Below are positions 33,471 through 46,545 of a DNA stretch of 64,000 nucleotides, piece by piece. Position numbers and translations under genes: made by a program. The DNA lies in contig CAUJNA010000191.1 of NCBI GenBank assembly GCA_963377175.1, forward strand, positions 1,273,039 to 1,337,038, in the 5' to 3' direction. Source of the stretch: Effrenium voratum. Its lineage: Eukaryota; Sar; Dinophyceae; Suessiales; Symbiodiniaceae. The notes under the pieces were generated by a model. The model worked only from the letters and a program-made list of their open reading frames with translations. It made no database searches and was not told the DNA's origin. Each line of letters starts with the position of its first letter. The first letter of the stretch is position 1.

Positions 33471-33554
33471 CTGCTCCAGCGCCAGGCGCAAGGCTTCGAG
33501 CTCAGCCTTCTGCACTGCGGCCCGCAGCGCCTCACCGGATCGCTTTTCCGATTC
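33471..33554 (-). CDS. Candidate 84-nt exon, coiled-coil-like
   Basis: Acceptor ctgctcttgttgttcag, then exactly 28 codons in phase 0 (ESEKRSGEALRAAVQKAELE and then ALRLALEQ), then the donor GC after gagcag. The Ala/Leu/Glu heptad pattern suggests a helix or coiled coil. This is one of the cleanest exon signatures in the window. No family is recognised. Confidence 0.45.
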
Positions 33555-35712
33555 CTGAACAACAAGAGCAGATGGGCGCTGTTGCCCTCCCCATGGTGAA
33601 GAGCAGGAAGCAAAAGGGGCAACCAGTTTTGGGGGCCATGAAATTTGAGCCTGTCGCAAAACTGCTGTCCTTCCGTGTTGAATAGTGTTCACCTAGGTCA
33701 GACCGCCAAAAACACAAAAGCAAGCACCTACCGGGGTCCTTCATTTGTCCTATGACAAAGGAAATTGCTCCATGGCATGAGGGGAAGAAAGCAAGTGGGG
33801 TTCAGGCCCCTCTGTTCCATTTGTCAGGTTTCCCCATGCAAATGGGCTGCGACTAGTGGAATATCAAAGGTCACCATTCTTCTTGCTTTGCGTCTGGCCC
33901 TAGGCCCCGCTTGCCCTATGAAGGGCGGGCAGGAAAACACCGCGAGCACGGCAGGAGGCTTGGGAGTCAGGTGAGCGGTTGTCCAAGGGGCTCGGAACAA
34001 ATGCATTCATCTGCGTATGCTCATGGTTCACGGACGTACTTCAGCAATCTTCTCTTTGCCATTCAATCCTCCAACAGCAAACGGGCTAAAGTTTCTTGTG
34101 CCGCGCCTGCGCTGATTCATGTGCCGCCTCCTGCGGCGTTTCCGCAGTGGAAGTGACTGCTGCAGGCTCTTGTTGCGGTTCTGGGCAGGCAGCCTGCCAA
34201 GAACGCAGGTTCCACAGTGAGAAGTTTCACGAAGTACTGTCAATATTTGTCAGTGACCTGAGAGCCATATGCCCCTTTACTTTTTGATAGCATGTGCAAT
34301 GCCCTGCCCCACCAAACAAGTATAAAACTGCCAACCAAAAGCACCCCGACAAAGTCAGGTGTTTCAAAAGGGCCCAAAAGGCAACTCTTGAGATGATGGC
34401 TTGGTCTTCATGGCACTGTGCAGGGCCGAAGAATCGCCCAAGCAGGCAGCCAGCCATAAAGCGCTGAACCATTGAGACCAAAAATACCCGCAGGCCTCGC
34501 TCACCGTCGGCTCCTGTCAGGAAGCAAGACAGCCGAATGTCGTGACTGGCACAAGCTATCGGCGGCCTTGCTCAGTTCAAAAAACAACATATCACTGTCA
34601 GTGGTGTCAGTTTGGTTCTCATCGTTTCCCATCATTTTGTCCAAAGGGACCCCCCTAGGGCGCCATTCATGCACAACCGGAGCTGCTGGGACTCCCAAAG
34701 AACCTTGAGCAACCGCCATGCTTAAATAAACGCCTTCGCTACGCAGTGGTATGTGTGCAAAACCCGAATCCACAATCCTCGACCGGGAACAAGCGACCTT
34801 CCAGCAACTGGGAGTTAGGAGCAACCAATCTTTTATGGGGTGCTTCCTTCCAGAGTGATTTGTGTGATTTAAATTGGAAAAATACATGCAGCCCTTTTTT
34901 GGGTTCAGCATCTTTCGAACCAAAAAAAAGGAAACAGGGCGGAACCCACTCAAAGAGGACAAGGTGACACCCACCACGTCCTGGGCCACAGGCGTTGTAA
35001 CGGCCTGGCAGGTCGAGTCAAATGACGGGGAAGGGCAGAACTGTTGACTTGGTCTTGGGTTTCCAGCCTCCTACATGCTAACATGACACCTTAGATTTCC
35101 GGTTTCACTCAGTATATTCACGATTGGCAAACGCTGATGCCAATGAGGGCAGCAAACGTGGAATTTATAATTATGCAACAGCGTCTCTCTTACACAACAT
35201 CACTAAATTGAAATTCGAATGTGCTCCAAATTTCTCACGAGAGGCGACCCCAAGCCTCGTTGGGCGGCGCCGGTGTCTCCTAACGAGCAACACACAACGG
35301 TAAAGGAACTGGCCCCCGCACTTGGACGAATCATGTTGGTTGCGTGCTTGCTCGGTTGCTTCCTGCTTTGCTTGCTTTTTGTTAGGGGGAACCTCCCACA
35401 AATAATCAGGGAGAGACCACGGCGCGCATTGTGGACCCCTGCGGCCAATATGAAACAGGACCCCAGGCACCCACAGCGAAGTCTCCTCGTGGCCAAAGCT
35501 CAGAGACGTCGGCAAAAGTGGTGTCCCCAGAACCTGTGCACGGGGATGAAAAAGCCGCATTGCTCAGAAGGCAGAGCTGGATCTAAACCAGTCCTGTTGC
35601 ATACAGCACGGCCAAACGGAAATAAACAACTGTCTACTGAGCAGGGACCCGTGTGAAAACCAAAATGTCACATCCTGTTTATTCGCCTTGGGCATCCTTG
35701 GGAAAATGTGCG

Positions 35713-35715
<3 letters not shown>
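33555..35715. other. No gene recognised
   Basis: Frames of up to 162 codons on both strands without domain or splice support; no repeats seen until the GA tract at 35716. Confidence 0.4.

Positions 35716-35745
<30 letters not shown>
35716..35745. repeat. GA microsatellite
   Basis: About 14 uninterrupted GA units on the plus strand, upstream of the G/T tract. Confidence 0.95.
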
Positions 35746-35749
<4 letters not shown>

Positions 35750-35790
35750 AAAAGACAAAGAGCAGCAAAACACCCCAGTTGCAGCTCCAA

Positions 35791-36836
35791 GTAAATTGCG
35801 TATGTGTATGTGTATGTGCATGTGTATGTGCATGTGTGTGTATGTGTGTATGTGTGCATGCGTGTATGTGTGCGTGTGTGCGTGTGTGCGTGTGCGCGTG
35901 TGTGTGTGTGCGTGTGTGTGGGTGCGCGTGCGAGCGTGTGTGCGTGCGTGTGTGCGTGCGTGTGGGTGTGGGTGTGGGTGTGCGCGTGTGTGGGTGGGTG
36001 GGTGGGTGGGTGGGTGGGTGGGTGGGTGGGTGGGTGGGTGGGTGGGTGGGTGGGTGGGTGGGTGGGTGGGTGGGTGGGTGGGTGGGTGGGTGGGTGGGTG
36101 GGTGGGTGGGTGGGTGGGTGGGTGGGTGGGTGGGTGTGTGGCGTGTGCGTGTGCGTGTGCGTGTGCGTGTGCGTGTGCGTGTGCGTGTGCGTGTGCGTGT
36201 GCGTGTGCGTGTGCGTGTGCGTGTGCGTGTGCGTGTGCGTGTGCGTGTGCGTGTGCGTGTGCGTGTGCGTGGGTGCGTGGGTGCGTGGGTGCGTGGGTGC
36301 GTGGGTGCGTGTGCGTGTGTGTGTGTGTTGTGTGTGGGTGTGGGTGTGGGTGTGGGTGTGCGTGTGCGTGGGCGTGGGCGTGGGCGTGCGCGTGCGCGTG
36401 CGCGTGTGCCTGCGCGTGCGCGTGCGCGTGCGCGTCCGCGTGTGCGTGCGCGTGTGCGTGTGCGTGTGCGTGTGCGTCTGCGTGTGCGTGTGTGCGTGTG
36501 CGTGTGGGTGTGTGTGTGTGTGGGTGTGCTTGTTTGCGCGTGTGCGTGTGTGCGTGTGTGCGGGTGTGCGTGGGTGGGTGGGTGGGTGGGTGGGTGTGCG
36601 TGTGCGCGTGTGTGCGCGTGTGCGTGTGTGCATGTGTGGGTTTGTGGGTGTGTGGGTTTGTGGGTGTGTGGATGTGTGGGTGTGTGGGTGTGTGAGTGTG
36701 TGGGTGTGTGGGTGTGGGTGTGTGGGCGTGTGGGTGTGTGGGTGTGTGGGTGTGTGAGTGTGTGGGTGTGTGTGAGTGTGTGTGTGTGTGTGTGATTCTG
36801 TGATTGTGTGATTGTGTGATTGTGTGTGTGAGCGTG
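35791..36836. repeat. G/T-rich simple-sequence tract of about 1 kb
   Basis: The plus strand is almost free of A and has few C. Successive blocks are TGTATG/TGTGCG words; TGGG repeated about 36 times (35991-36135); the hexamer GTGTGC about 21 times (36141-36270); the octamer GTGGGTGC about five times; then GTGCGC, GGGTGT and GATTGT variants. All six frames stay open for hundreds of codons (His/Thr/Pro or Val/Gly/Cys/Trp peptides) because the repeat lacks stop words, so none is a gene. The TGGG block could form G-quadruplexes on one strand. It is not the TTTAGGG telomere motif. Confidence 0.97.
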
Positions 36837-37123
36837 CCCGGACGCACGGAGCCTACGACTGCACTTGTGTATGATTAGATGCAAGTGGCCAAAAGGCTCC
36901 TTCTACTCAAACTTCTCCCGTCAGAGAAAATGAAGCGCAAAGCCCTGCTTTTATGTTTTGGGGTCTGCGTTTGGCAGTTGAAATCAAATAGAACAACACC
37001 GAACAAAAGCGACCGCCAACTCTTTGTGGCAGTTGGGGAGAAACCACCTCTAGAAACCCGAGGGAGGTCTGTTCAATGTTGGAGTACTGACAAGTCCTTT
37101 GGCTTGTAGCTGCCCCGCTCAGC

Positions 37124-37181
37124 CTCTCAGCCCAGCCTCCGCATCTGCGGAAACCTCCGCCGACGATGCTGCAGGGATGGC
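37124..37181 (-). CDS. Candidate 58-nt exon
   Basis: Acceptor ctagcgttccag, 19 codons (AIPAASSAEVSADAEAGLR) plus one base, then a GC donor after gagag. Short, so the evidence is limited. Confidence 0.3.
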
Positions 37182-39645
37182 CTGGAACGCTAGCTGGGTG
37201 TCTGGAACAATCGGGGGTCTAGAAAAATGAGAATTACCCCTTTCCAATTGGTCACGCTCAACCCTGCACCTAGGATTGACATAGCTTCTTTGTTCATAAC
37301 TTGTGACTGTCCCAAACGCTGACCCAGTTTCCGGCAAGCATGGAAGCTGAAAGAAGAGCTTCCGAAAACTACGGCCCTCTTGAAAAAAGCCTGCAGCATT
37401 TTCATGACTGTTGGAAAGGGGGGTTCATCTGATTCCTGCCCTACGGGGGAAATGAACAAACAGTCACATGCCGGTTGCAAAACCGAAGAACATGGAAAGT
37501 GTCAAGTCAAGTCGGTATCTGGGGAACATATCCAAATGGAAATTCCTTTTCAACATCAACGAAAAGGGCCCCTCCACCCCCCCCACCCCAACCCAATAGA
37601 AACACAGAATTAAAAGGCAACCGACTCAAGTCAAAAAGACGCAATGCCAAGGACAGTGAGGATCCTCGGTGACTGGACCTGCATGCCTTTGCAGTTGGGA
37701 AACTAGTTAATATGAAGGGACGCATCTGGCTATATTTATATATACATAACGGCCCCGATGAATCCAAAGTAAACATTCAGAATTTCAAAACCGTCGCGGG
37801 GGAGATGTCCAACAAGTTTCGGCGATGTGCTTGGGAGCGACGAACACGCCGTAAACAAACGGGTAAAGTCAAGTCGTGGCATGCTGGGTTTGCTCTGCTA
37901 AACATCCATGAAAAGAACCAACAAAGGGTCAGATTGTGCCAAAGAGTCTGGCCGGAGCACCTTCAGCCTGGATCCGTAAGCAAGCTCGCATCTGCAGGCA
38001 ACTGACTCATGTCACGGTCAGAGTACCCATTTTGGAATGCCCCTGAAAAGGGAATGCCCTTGTACTCTGTGGCTGTGCCGGGAAGTAAGGATCTCGCTCC
38101 CTGTGTGGGCAGAAAAGTTTTCCCGAAACGAACACTAAACCTAAAGCGCAGGAATGAGGGGGTGTGGGGATTGATTGAAGGTCCAACTCGAATGAGCTTG
38201 GTTCAAGCATCCCTTTGGCCAGCAATGTTCGCAATGTTCGATCTACTAGTAAAAAGCTCGCCCTGTGGACTCCAGCTACCCAGTCAAACCAAAATGCATG
38301 TCCTCTGCCTTTGCCGCAAGGTTAAACAACTCTTGTTCGAACATGTTCGAAAAGAATATCGAAACCACTGTTTGGTACTCCGCGGACAGAACGGTCTTGG
38401 AACAATGACATCATCTTGAAGACTGACATCATCTTGAAGAGTTTCTATATCAAAAAGCGGGTAAAGGCTGCGCAATGTGCCTTTGCGCGTCCAATCCCTG
38501 GACAAGATCGATTGCTTCAGTGAAACAGTATGTGCATACATATATTATATATATACTTGCATATATACGCCAATCTGAAGAACGGGTTCACGAACGAAGG
38601 AACGCTGAGCTCGCAAACCAAAACCCTAGGTGAGGTCTCTACAATTTGCCCGAATCTTGTGCCTTCATCGTGGCCATGGTGGAGCATGGCGTCACCTACG
38701 CGGCTTGCCCCTTGACGGGGGGTGTGGGGAGTCACGATGCACATTGACACAATATTTGGGCAAGGTCCCTGATCTCAAAAGAAAGCCTGAATCAACACAA
38801 TACATTGTCGGCCCAAGAAAACACAGCCACATGAGCCAAAGGTCGTTTTTGCAATGCCTGATCTGAAAAGAACTATCCGAGTGAGAAATTCTCATCTAGG
38901 AAGGCCGTATGGCTTCAAGCCACTTGCCGAGCTCTGAAAACAATGAACTTTATGATAGAAGGCTATTTCGTTGCATTCAGGTGCCATAACATTCCATTCG
39001 GGTGTCATGGGCCTAGCAGCGATAGAACTGCTGCCACTTCAGCGTCAAGGGGGGGGATTGGTCTATGGCAGAGAAGAGGCTTGCGCCCAACATTTGCATT
39101 TAGTCAAGTTCTTGGAGTTATTTTACTCCCTGACGGTCTGTTGCAGCTTCAAGTTCAGAAGATGTGACAAGTCAATGTCTGCCCTCGGCCGGTTCATCGG
39201 GCCTTGAAACGCGGACTATGTTGCAGCGCATCACCGACTTGCTAGTTGTATGAATCGCCCTATACTTTCTGAAACCTGAGACTGCTGGGGGTGAGGGTTT
39301 GGCAGGACCGTCGTCCTCAGGGCAGCCCCCAAACAACTTGTGGAAGGTCGCAAAGTTAATGGGTGCTGCGGTTTCTCTCAGTCAGACTAGATTAGTTTCT
39401 GGGGGAATTTCCTTTTTGCTGGTGGAATTTCTTACTTGGTAGCCAGGGGTTGGGGAAGTACAGGGGTATATTCCTTTGAGGAAGCCGGGGGTTGGGGGTG
39501 GTGGTTTTGCGAAACAGTCGCCCTTACGGGATCGCGGTTTGAGGGAAGCCGAGGGTGACCCATATTAGGTAATCGTGGCTTTTTCACCGGAATGTTAGTG
39601 GTTGTGTTTTTTGACTCTTTCAAAGGGACGTGGTGGTTTTGCGAA
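37182..39645. other. No gene recognised
   Basis: Short overlapping frames; A/T-rich dinucleotide patch near 38530-38570. The sequence tggtggttttgcgaaac occurs at about 39498 and again at about 39630. Confidence 0.4.
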
Positions 39646-39712
39646 ACCGTCGTCCCCGGCCCCCCACCAAAACCGTCGTCCCCGGCCCCCCACCAAAACC
39701 ATCGCCCCCGCA
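39646..39712 (+). repeat. 26-bp tandem repeat
   Basis: Two perfect units (ccgtcgtccccggcccccca plus ccaaaa) and a third diverged unit starting about 39698. Confidence 0.85.
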
Positions 39713-42082
39713 CCCCCTCATCCTCTCACCCTTGACCCCGTTGTGATACTCGTTCCCCTGTTTAATCCTCGAAGCGTGACACATGATGCTCCCTATAGCC
39801 ATTTGGTGTAACACCTGATTGTAATGATGTAACCCCCGAATACAACGAAATTGACTTATAGGTGGATACAGGTGGCCAAATGCAAGTATTGAACCAGTTG
39901 TGAGATCAAGCTGACATGTTTGCGCAACTCCCAGAAAACGCCACACAACATACAACATGACACCAGGGTTCCAAAAGGGGGCCGACAAAAAACTGCTCTT
40001 GGCAGCCCATGATAAGTCCGCATCCGAGGCCTCTCTGCCTTTTGGAAGGACTACAGTAGTTACTGCGTTGGTGCCTCTTCAGAACCATTTCACCTTCCGG
40101 GCATCGTGGACAAAATCTCCTCGTTAGAAATTGCACCGTCCGACCCTTTGGTCCCGCCTCCATCACTGTCACCGGCTCTTCTGGAACCTGCGACGTGCAG
40201 ATACTTCCAAGCGGCCGTGCGTCACCTTTCCAACTGTGTGTCTGTGTGCGTGTGTGTTTGGAGGAAGTCCCCTTTTGAGTTTGGAACCTCAAGCAGACCC
40301 GCAATCTGTGCTGTGCCCCTTATTTTGACATTCGGCATAAAACACGACATGCTTGAGCTCAATCAATGAAGCGTACGTGAGAGCGTCAGCAAAAGCATGG
40401 AATATCCTGGCCCCAAGTCGATGAGAAAGGCGCTTAGGCGTCTCCAAAGCGGGAGTACCCGACGTTTGATTTCCCAGACCCCCGAGGGGTCGCTCAAAGA
40501 GACAAACCCATGTGATTCGGCCCTTGTCACTTGGTTTGCTTTGTCTTCGGCGGAAGGGCTGACAGCGAATGCAAATATAGACCTGTAAGCACCATGCACG
40601 CGACCTCCTACCAAAGAGTGACTGACAACTATGGCAATCTACATCCATCTTGACGTATTGCCTTGATTGCTTGCATGAACATGCTTATGTGCCTGCATAC
40701 ACATGTCTGTCAAAGTGGTTGACACTTGGTGCAAGGCCAAGTGGATCCATGGATGCACTCTGCTACTATGCTGATGTGATTAAAGAAGCCTTCAAGCGCT
40801 ACTCCCTGCCTTCTTCTCTGGCGTGGTCTGCACGTAGCCTGGCACCGATTCAGGAAAAGAGCAGATTCACACTTCTCTGAGTTGGAGTGGGATCAAAGCT
40901 TTCTCATGTCAGACAATCACATTCTTAAACGTGGCTTGGGCAAGGTGGGTGCTTCACATCAGGGATTAGGGAACCCATGTTGGATTTGCGGTGGGCCACA
41001 AGCAGCCCAAGCATTTTGGGAGGGTCTTGGCTTAGGACACGCCCAAATTGGAGAAAGAGCGTCAAAAAGTCATATTCCGGTAGCACCCAGTGAACCTTGT
41101 AGGAAATGCGGGTTGACTAGTTGCAATGCAACCAAAAGCTCGAAAGGAGACTCTGGGTGTCCTGCCCTGGCGGAACAAGACAGGCAGCCAAGAGTGCTGA
41201 GAGATTCATTGATCCTGTGCTAAAGGCTAGACTTTGGCGGGATATGTCATGAGCCCTCAAAACTCGAAACATATTCGTTCAAGTCTGTGCCGAAATGCCC
41301 ATCGACAGTCCTCTCATTGGGGCCCTGGCTTTCCTGCATCTCCGCCCGGCCTCAGCCAAGTGTTTAAGTCGAAAAAAGGCGAGACTCTCAAGGGAGCTGC
41401 AACTGGCGAGTCATTCCCGGAAGCAAAATATAAAGGCAAAGATCCCAAGCAACAGATCGGTTGGTTGCACCTTTGCACTGGCACGTCCGACACCCAAACT
41501 TCATGGGATTCAATCTTGTGTCTCCCCCTCACCTGTTTCGACAAAATAAGATTTTAGCAAGGCCCGAGCATTTCTTTTTGGGAGCAGACCAGTGAAGCGG
41601 GGTGGGGGGTTAGAGGGATTTCCCCTTTGCTACAGCGCCGCGCTGGCTCTCTGCTTGAGCTCTGGCTTCTCCTGCCAGATAGGTCTGACCCCTTGGGGGT
41701 GTTTGGAGTGTGGCAGGAGCACCTGAAACCTGCAACTGACACTCAAAAACAACTGCAGACTGCCCCTGCCAAAATGAGCGAAATCAGGGTTTCGTGCGAA
41801 ACTGGAAGAGATTACACCTCAAAAACTGCTGGTTCACAAACTCACCAACCACAGTAAATCGTTTTTCGACTTTGTCTAACATGTCTCCTTTGTGGAGCCA
41901 CGCAGCATGATCCATCCCGCACCAGCAAAATTAGGGGGGACAATACAACTACGGAATTCCAGCGCCCTCCTCAGCGCAGGGATTCGTGGGAAACTTGAGC
42001 AAACTGTTCTGCGCTTGATTTTGCAGGGCACACCGGCACTGGGGTCTGCGCCTCGAACGCATCAAAATGTCCCGACTCCCGC
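39713..42082. other. No gene recognised
   Basis: The longest frames are 113-122 codons. A minus-strand frame near 40290-40440 looks mildly protein-like but has no splice support. Confidence 0.35.
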
Positions 42083-42186
42083 CTGCACCGGGATGGACCG
42101 CCGCCCTTCCGGAGGCGGCCGCTGCATCAGCGGGTGCTCCACCCACAGGTCCAGAACCTCTTGGAAGGGGTTCTGGTCGAAGGCTT
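42083..42186 (-). CDS. Candidate 104-nt exon, hypothetical protein
   Basis: Acceptor acaggttctcag, then two bases and 34 codons (AFDQNPFQEVLDLWVEH, then PLMQRPPPEGRRSIPVQ), then a GC donor after gtgcag. Composition and splice sites together make this a good exon candidate. A second, weaker candidate (VEPLPPKLGERK, AG|GT donor) lies upstream on the same strand near 42305-42345. No family is recognised. Confidence 0.45.
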
Positions 42187-43758
42187 CTGAGAACCTGTCT
42201 GGTGGGGCCTACTGTTTGTCCCATGTTGCTCCTTATTATTATGATTACTGATCCCTAAGCCCAAAAAAGGTAAAACCTCATCTGCCCGCTCTCCTGAGAT
42301 ACCTTCCGCTCGCCCAGCTTCGGCGGCAAAGGCTCCACTGGCCTCAGCCAATTTCGGCCGTGAGCGTTGGTCACTTCAGAGGAACTTGCGCTCCAAACCC
42401 GGAGCTGTTCAAACGCGGCCCAAAACAGAGTACTCAGCAACTGGAAGGTGCAGTGGGATACGTCTAATCTTCAATGCCTGCAGGGGCTGTTCACCGTCAA
42501 AGCCTTCATAGGACAAAAGGATTGCCTTGAAAAAGTCGCGGCTGACACGTGCTGCGCCTGCCAGCGCATCGTACTGCGGGTCAGGACCCGGAGTAAGTGA
42601 ACATTGGTTTGCCGTCATTCTCTCCACGCATTTGTGCGGTGCTCGGCCCGCTCCGGCCCAACACTCCGTCTACCTAACATGTTGCCCTGCAAATTTAAGC
42701 GGCACGAAGTCACCCCAAACCGAGTTTCAAAACGACAGCCAGCATTCGGCAAGCGAAACAAGAACGAATCTTCATGCCACCTGTTGCAGGAACCACCCCT
42801 TGTCCCTTTGTTTTCCATTGCAAGCCAAAGGGCTTGCCCCCTATTGAAAACAGAAAAAACCCATCTCACTAACATGGACCCAAACAAAAGCTTGCCTGCA
42901 CTCTGTTCCATAAACTTCAGAAAGTCTGGATCGGACTCCGTGGCCCCTGAGACCCTTCAACTGATTCAGGTACGGGAACCATGTCCCCCAACAAGCCCCA
43001 GGGCCCAGGGCTTGACGCCTCCCTTCGACCAAACCTCCCAACCAACTCCGCGGCCAACTTGCCGCCATGGCACACGATCACCGGGGGGTGGGAGCGCCGC
43101 GGCGCAGGGGAGCAGGGCACGCCCTGAGCGGAAGGGCGGGTAACACCCCAGACCTCCAGCCATGGAAAGAAAGGCAGTCTTGGACGTTTGTACGTGATGT
43201 CCAAGAAAAAAACCCTGGGTTGTCTACTCAACGCAAGAAACCCAGAAACCATCAAACATGGGATCATAAGTCCACTCATTGCGTCAAACCTTGGGGTCCC
43301 TAAGCAAAAGGGGTCATTACATGTTCCAGCCAAACATTGCACTGTTGGAACAAAGGCTCTGCGGCCATGAAGGGCAATGTGCTTCCTGGAAATTAGCATA
43401 AGGCTTTGGCTCACGCGCTTCATTTCAATTCACAGCTTTACCTGACACCGCTTGAGTTGGACACCGCTTTTCATGGCCACAAATTCCACATAGTTTGAAA
43501 GAACAAGCAGAAGAACCCGTGTCCTTCCCTTTCCCCAAAGCTTAACTGGCCTCATTTGAATCATATTTGGGGGTTCCCTCTATTTCCCCTGTAAAAAAAC
43601 AATCACCCTATTGAACCCAACCCTCCGTCCCCCCCTTAAAAAAACCACCACCCCTCAGGAACCCAACCGGTGACCGTTTTGAAACACGCACCGAGAAAAA
43701 GACAAAACAAGGGGGGGCGGCCTTTCGGTCCCCCGGACCCCCCAGAGGACCCCCCCGC
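42187..43758. other. Mostly unassigned; possible second exon near 42305-42345 (minus)
   Basis: Apart from the weak upstream exon candidate, only short frames are seen; the GC-rich patch at 43060-43140 has no convincing frame. Confidence 0.35.
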
Positions 43759-43822
43759 CTGCGGCGCTGGAAGCTGCACCGAGGTGGAGGAGTACTGACG
43801 CACCGTGACCTCCCAGCGGTGG
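43759..43822 (-). CDS. Candidate 64-nt exon
   Basis: After gtcattgag come one base and 21 codons (HRWEVTVRQYSSTSVQLPAP and Q), ending ccgcag|GC. The alternating polar/hydrophobic pattern suggests a beta-strand. No family is recognised. Confidence 0.35.
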
Positions 43823-46375
43823 CTCAATGACCCCGATGGAAATCATCTTCCTGTGGCTTCCCTTAGGGGAATCCACAGGTTCGTGGGTGCGAGGTGAATC
43901 ATTATTCCTGTGGTTTCCTTTGAATAAATTCCTAGGTTCAGTCCCAAAACCCGGTGAAGGTGATACCCTGAGCATCAGCAAGATGAGAAGATGAGGCTGT
44001 GAGAATCATGAAACTTGTACCCATCCTGGGCCGGATCAAGGCCCTACCCTGTGGACAACAACTCATGGTACCGCTGCCGGCCTTTCAAGAGGATTGTCTG
44101 GCCTTCAAAACCTTCCTGTCATCATGAATGTTAGGAAGAGGGTGGGGTCTTGCAACAATCACTTTGTTCTGTTCATCGTTGGATTGCTTTAAGAAAATTC
44201 AACATTGTGTACTAGTCGGAAACCGACTATTTGCTTGTTTGCCCGTTTCGCATCCCTCCAGCCAGCTGTCACAATGCAATCGAGTGTCATATGCTACAAC
44301 CTCAAACGGAAGGCATGCAGCGGATCTGCTCGGGCATCGCATCACGCACATTGGCTCCCAGCACCGGATGTCCAAAGCTTTGCAGTTTCGTCAACGTATC
44401 CTTGCTTCGCGGGACACGCTCCCCGGTGCTTGGGAATCCCCGTTTGGTTGTGGAGCTACCCTTCTTCAATTGAATATCAATCCTGAAAGGGCGTGCCCCA
44501 TTTCAAGTGGACTGGGTCTGCTCCACGGGCGAATGATTTAATCAACCCTTTGGAGCTTCAACGGAACATTCGATGATTCTAAGCGGTCGAAGTCTGGGGC
44601 GATCCGGAGCCAACGACAGGCTTGCCCAAGGAAACTGGCACAAGGGTAGAATGGCATAATAATGGCAACCCTCAAAAGGAAAACCAAAGGGAACCAAAAC
44701 AGTCTTCTATAAGTTAGCGCCTATAAGGCCTTAAGGTTTGGTCATCTTCGAGGCTCGGCCTGCGACCAAGGCGCGGAGTACTGGGAGTTGTACGGCGAGC
44801 TGGCAGACAATGCCTTCTGAGCGGGCGAGTATTGCCAGACCTGGCAAGTGTCAGGTCAGGACTGTTGCGGAAAGCGCTCCAAAACCAGAAGCATCTAGAA
44901 GGGGCCTGACAAGGTGGATGTGCGCTTTGATTCTTACCTGGTCGCAACTCGTGCAGAGAAGTTGCAACCCACGTGGCTCACTGGGCCCGGAGGGCCTGGA
45001 CTGAAACGGCACCCCCGGCTGAGCTTCACATGTTGGAAAGACATGTTTAGTGGCCTTCATTATGCAAATCCTCACCATTCGTGCCCGTCGGAACTAACTC
45101 ACAAAATAAAGCTCATGACCGAGTTTCCTCAGCTCAGTGGCCAAGTCTGGCATCCCATGCTGTCCCCAACCAACTCTTCGGCCAAACAAGGGCGAACGAC
45201 AACCAGCTCGATGGCAAAACTCCTTGCAAGGTCGCTCCTCTTGGAACAGGTGGATGGAAAAGCAAGTCGCTTCACCTGTTCTGCCCTGTTAGCCCAAAAC
45301 AAGTCGCAACGTTGCTGCCCAATTGGCACTTGGTGGCTAGCTTGGAAGGTGGGTTCTTTCACTCCAGAATGCAAGGTGCCACTCCCTCAACCGCTTAGAC
45401 TTGGACCTCCAACTGAACACGCAACCTGGACAAAAGTCAAATTTGCTGGCTTCGATGCTTTGGGATATCCCCAACGCGAACTTTGAACCAGGGTGCGCCT
45501 TTTCCAAGCCACGGCCGCCGTGGCGGGAAACCGACTGACCCACCAACCAACGCAAGGGCCACCGGTGAGGTTGGCAGCTTGTCATGGCTTGGCCGAGCCG
45601 TGAAGCCTTGGCAGCCGCGTTCCCCCGATGAAAGTTGCAAAAAAGTGGGGCCCCTTTCGGCGTGGACCCCGGTCACTATGATTGCAGGGAGGGGCGTGGA
45701 GCTGTGCTGGGTGTAAAAAAAAGGGGACCTGGCACGATTGAGCACATAGACATTTATTTCGGGGCATTTTCCGTCAGAAGAATTGATTGCATGCTTTGCA
45801 CCAACGGAACGACAAATACCGCCCAGGCCACCAATCCGAACCGAACCAAAGCAATCCATGACAAAGCGATGCAACGCTATAGCGTGTTGGATTCTCTCGC
45901 GCTACGGGAGGGTTCACGAAGTTGCCCTTTTACACACGACCTGCCTAGATCGAAGCTCACTCCAATTTGCAAAAACCGCAAATCCAGAGGGAACGCAATA
46001 TCAGGAGCCCTCCACCACAACGCTCTGGCATCCTTTCGGCGCAACTGAGATCGCGGCCTCGATTCTCTGATGAAGGGGTCTGCCTTAGACTCCAAAGCCC
46101 CGCCCTCTGCGATCCCAACATTCGCCGGACGCCGCAAGATCGCCACATGCAGCACTCATTTGCTCTCAAGCCTTCCCATTCTCCCGGTCGCTGCGGAAGC
46201 ATCGCTCCTTTTCAACACCAAGCGTATTCGCACTGCACTCCGCAGACCATCAGCCTAGGTCGGAAAGGAAGACTGGCACATGAGCATGGAAGAACACACT
46301 GTGTGAGTGGTCGGTGGTGTTGCCACTTTGCTGTGGTCTTCAGGATTCATAAGCCACACACTGCTGCCACACAGG
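43823..46375. other. Mostly unassigned; ambiguous island at 44750-44820
   Basis: At 44750-44820 the plus strand reads SACDQGAEYWELYGELADNA then F and TGA (possible terminal exon), while the minus strand has its own plausible exon ending cgcag|GC. The strand cannot be decided. The rest shows short frames only. Confidence 0.3.
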
Positions 46376-46545
46376 CACACACACACACACTCATGTTGAT
46401 GAACTCGCACGCCGTTACGCTTTATAGACAACCACAACCAATTATATATGCACTCACTCACTCACTCACCCACTTACGCACCCACCCACCCACCCACCCA
46501 CCCACCCACTCGCTCACCCACCCACTCACTGACTCACTCACTCAT
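46376..46545. repeat. AC and CACTCACC/CACC microsatellites
   Basis: (CA)n at 46376-46391 and a CACTCA/CCACCCAC tract at about 46450-46545, separated by non-repetitive sequence. A further (CA)n lies at 46850-46868. Confidence 0.85.

Noticed and set aside
35564..36884. Reading frames of 300-427 codons on both strands
   Set aside because: They exist only because the G/T simple repeat lacks stop words; the peptides are His/Thr/Pro or Val/Gly/Cys repeats in all frames.
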